Of a stretch of DNA of 10,818 nucleotides, positions 6,186-10,818 are shown piece by piece. How positions within the stretch are numbered: the stretch's first letter is position 1; each line of letters opens with the position of its first letter. Below the pieces are notes generated by a model that saw nothing but the letters and a program-made list of their open reading frames with translations, made no database searches and was not told the DNA's origin. The DNA lies in the NCBI GenBank assembly GCA_947500965.1, contig CANMWW010000028.1, positions 1 to 10,818 on the forward strand, given 5' to 3'. A program made the position numbers and the translations under genes. This DNA comes from Alphaproteobacteria bacterium. GTDB lineage: Bacteria; Pseudomonadota; Alphaproteobacteria; CACIAM-22H2.

Positions 6186-6584
6186 TCAGGCGTAGGCGAG
6201 CTTGGCTTCCGCCACCGCGATGCGCGCGGCGAGCGCGCCGCGCTCGGCGTCGCCATCGGCGACGGCGAGGCTGTCGCGCAGCGACCTGATCTCGTCCTCG
6301 ATGCCGGCGCGGTCGAGGTCGGCGACCGGCACGGCCTGCTCCGCAAGCACGGTGCAGCGCTCGGCCGTCACCTCGGCGAACCCGCCGGCGACGAAGATGC
6401 GATCGCTGACGCCACCCGCGTCATGGACGTCGATGACGCCCAGGCGCAGCGTGGAGATCAGCGGCGCATGGCCGCGCAGGACGCCGAAATCGCCTTCGGC
6501 GCCCGGCACGACGACCATGTCGACGGACCTGGAGAGCAGCAGGCGCTCCGGGCTGACGAGCTCGAACTCGACTTTATCGGCCAT
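6186..6584 (-). CDS. atpC: F1 ATP synthase epsilon subunit
   Basis: This 132-residue protein is of usual length. The N-terminal beta-sandwich (about 1-85) carries the family signature VPGAEGDFGVLRGHAPL at 26-42. The C-terminal helical hairpin (about 88-132, LDRAGIEDEIRSLRD and AARIAVAEAKLAYA) is complete. Epsilon sits on the central stalk with gamma, links it to the c-ring and can brake ATP hydrolysis (family knowledge). It is the last gene of the F1 operon, 31 bases after atpD, with GAGGG at 6594-6598 and 9-base spacing. The stop is TGA at 6188-6186. Nothing is unusual in the sequence. Confidence 0.97.
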   Translation of the reverse strand: MADKVEFELVSPERLLLSRSVDMVVVPGAEGDFGVLRGHAPLISTLRLGVIDVHDAGGVSDRIFVAGGFAEVTAERCTVLAEQAVPVADLDRAGIEDEIRSLRDSLAVADGDAERGALAARIAVAEAKLAYA

Positions 6585-6615
6585 GGACGTTTTCCCTCGG
6601 GCTCGGGCGCTTCGC

Positions 6616-8040
<1,425 letters not shown>

Positions 8041-8064
8041 GGTCCTGCTCCTGCGGGTATCCGG

Positions 8065-8949
8065 TTAGACCGCTTCGGCGCCGGAGATGATCTCGATCAG
8101 CTCCTTGGTGATCGAGGCCTGGCGCTGGCGGTTGTAGCTGAGGGTGAGACGCTTGATCATGTCGCCCGCGTTGCGCGTGGCGTTGTCCATCGCGGTCATG
8201 CGCGCGCCCTGCTCCGAGGCGTTGTTCTCGAGCAGCGCACGGAAGACCTGGACCGACAGGTTGCGGGGCAGCAGCTCCGCCAGGATCTGCTCCTCGTCGG
8301 GCTCGTACTCGTAGACCGCGCCGCCCGCCGCCGTGGCTTCCCCCGCCCCGCCCTCGATGGCGAAGGGGATCAGCTGCTGGCGCGTCACGATCTGGGTGAT
8401 CGCGGACCTGAAGCGCGCGTAGAAGAGCGAGCAGACGTCGAACTCGCCGGCCGCGAACATCTGGAGGATGCGGTCGGTGATGCGCTGCGCGTCGGCGAAG
8501 GACAGCGAGCGGCGCCCGACATCCTCCATCGAGCCGACGATCAGCTTCGCGAAGTCGCGGCGCAGCTGGTCGCGGCCCTTGCGGCCGACGCAGAAGATGC
8601 GGACCTGCTTGCCCTCGGAGAGGAGCTGGCGCACATGCGCGCGCGCGCCGCGGACGATCGACGAGTTGAAGGCGCCGCACAGGCCGCGGTCGGAGGTCGC
8701 CACCACGACCAGGTGGACCTCGGAGCGGCCGGTGCCGGCGAGGAGCGCGGGCGCCCCCGCGCCGCCGGACAGCGAGCCGGCGAGCGAGCCCAGCATGCGG
8801 CTCATGCGCTCCGCGTAGGGGCGGGCCGCCTCCGCCTTCTCCTGCGCGCGGCGCAGCTTCGCCGCGGCGACCATCTTCATCGCCGAGGTGATCTTCTGCG
8901 TCGATTTCACCGACGCGATTCGCGTGCGGTACTGCTTCAGAGACGGCAT
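8065..8949 (-). CDS. atpG: F1 ATP synthase gamma subunit
   Basis: This 294-residue protein is of usual length and forms the rotating central shaft. The N-terminal helix MPSLKQYRTRIASVKSTQKI and the following AMKMVAAAKLRRAQ are strongly conserved, as is the C-terminal helix with MTAMDNATRNAGDMI and ASITKELIEIISGA, which pairs with it in the alpha3beta3 core. The middle domain has VVATSDRGLCGAFN at 82-95. A Gly/Ala-rich stretch (EGGAGEATAAGGAV at about 199-212) is probably a surface loop. The gene lies 34 bases after atpA, with only a weak GGGG site about 10 bases upstream. It ends in TAA, while the other atp genes visible here end in TGA. Confidence 0.97.
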   Translation of the reverse strand: MPSLKQYRTRIASVKSTQKITSAMKMVAAAKLRRAQEKAEAARPYAERMSRMLGSLAGSLSGGAGAPALLAGTGRSEVHLVVVATSDRGLCGAFNSSIVRGARAHVRQLLSEGKQVRIFCVGRKGRDQLRRDFAKLIVGSMEDVGRRSLSFADAQRITDRILQMFAAGEFDVCSLFYARFRSAITQIVTRQQLIPFAIEGGAGEATAAGGAVYEYEPDEEQILAELLPRNLSVQVFRALLENNASEQGARMTAMDNATRNAGDMIKRLTLSYNRQRQASITKELIEIISGAEAV

Positions 8950-8983
8950 AGGCCGAAAGCCCCGTTCAAGCGCGTCGGACGGT

Positions 8984-10512
<1,529 letters not shown>

Positions 10513-10513
<1 letters not shown>

Positions 10514-10818
10514 CACGCGGTCCCTTTCATCGCGAGCTGAAGGCGGCTGAGCTTGGCGGAGATCGAGGAATCGACGAGGCGAGACCCGACCTTGACGCGC
10601 AAGCCGCCGACCAACCTGGGGTCGACCTTCTCCACGAGGCGGACCTTGCGGCCCGTGGCGCCGGGGATGGCGCCGGAGATGGCGTTGCGCTGGGCCTGCG
10701 TCAGCGGCACCGCGGAGACGACCTCGGCCTCGAGGTCGCCGCGCCGGCGCGCGAGCAGGGATTCGAAGCTGTCGATGAAGACCGGAAGCTGCGCGAGGCG
10801 CCGGTTCCTGACGACGAC
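10513..10818 (-). CDS. atpH: F1 ATP synthase delta subunit (5' end outside window)
   Basis: The frame is open from the window edge to the TGA at 10515-10513, giving 101 residues of the C-terminal part; the family is usually about 175-190 residues. The visible sequence starts VVVRNRRLAQLPVFIDSF and contains the diagnostic features: SAVPLTQAQ, VEKVDPRLVGGLRVKVGS and the closing SAKLSRLQLAM. Delta sits on top of F1 and ties it to the b-subunit stator stalk (family knowledge). It is the first gene of the F1 operon in most alphaproteobacteria, so the operon promoter should lie beyond the window. An in-frame GTG at 10710 is internal and is not a start. Confidence 0.95.

Noticed and set aside
10514..10516. 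GTG start of atpA one codon before the ATG
   Set aside because: The spacing to AAAGGGA is too short, and the family start is MEIRPAE at the ATG.

Overview
The window is a very GC-rich stretch with strong GC bias at third codon positions. Protein sequences look alphaproteobacterial, most like Rhodospirillales/Acetobacteraceae (inference from protein style and from the separate F1 operon atpHAGDC, which alphaproteobacteria keep apart from the Fo genes). It is a chromosomal housekeeping region. I see no tRNA, rRNA, CRISPR, insertion sequence, phage gene or replication origin. There is no gene-free stretch above 100 bases.

Left arm, + strand (1-3639): four tightly packed genes read rightwards. 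They are the 3' part of an EnvC-type murein hydrolase activator, a ctpA-type carboxy-terminal processing protease, the RNA pyrophosphohydrolase rppH, and an RraA-like/HMG-aldolase-like protein. envC/ctpA and rppH/rraA-like each overlap by 4 bases (ATGA), so they are probably translationally coupled. The first pair acts on the envelope (peptidoglycan hydrolase control and periplasmic proteolysis). The second pair is linked either to RNA turnover or, more cautiously, to an unrelated aldolase.

Right arm, - strand (10818-3668): all genes read leftwards. First come the F1 ATP synthase genes in canonical order atpH (partial), atpA, atpG, atpD, atpC, encoding delta, alpha, gamma, beta and epsilon, with a TGATG junction between atpH and atpA. 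Four bases after atpC is a strong GC hairpin. Beyond it lie three accessory genes on the same strand: a ferritin-like di-iron protein, a secreted dienelactone-hydrolase-type alpha/beta hydrolase, and an HD-domain protein whose metal-ligand pattern recalls the PhnZ mixed-valent di-iron oxygenases. Each has its own good ribosome binding site.

The two arms converge at 3639/3668 around a GC-rich hairpin that could end transcription from both sides. Most of the window is conserved and ordinary. The parts worth a second look are the three uncharacterised enzymes after the atp operon and the rppH/rraA-like overlap. I did not find a convincing new multi-gene system.
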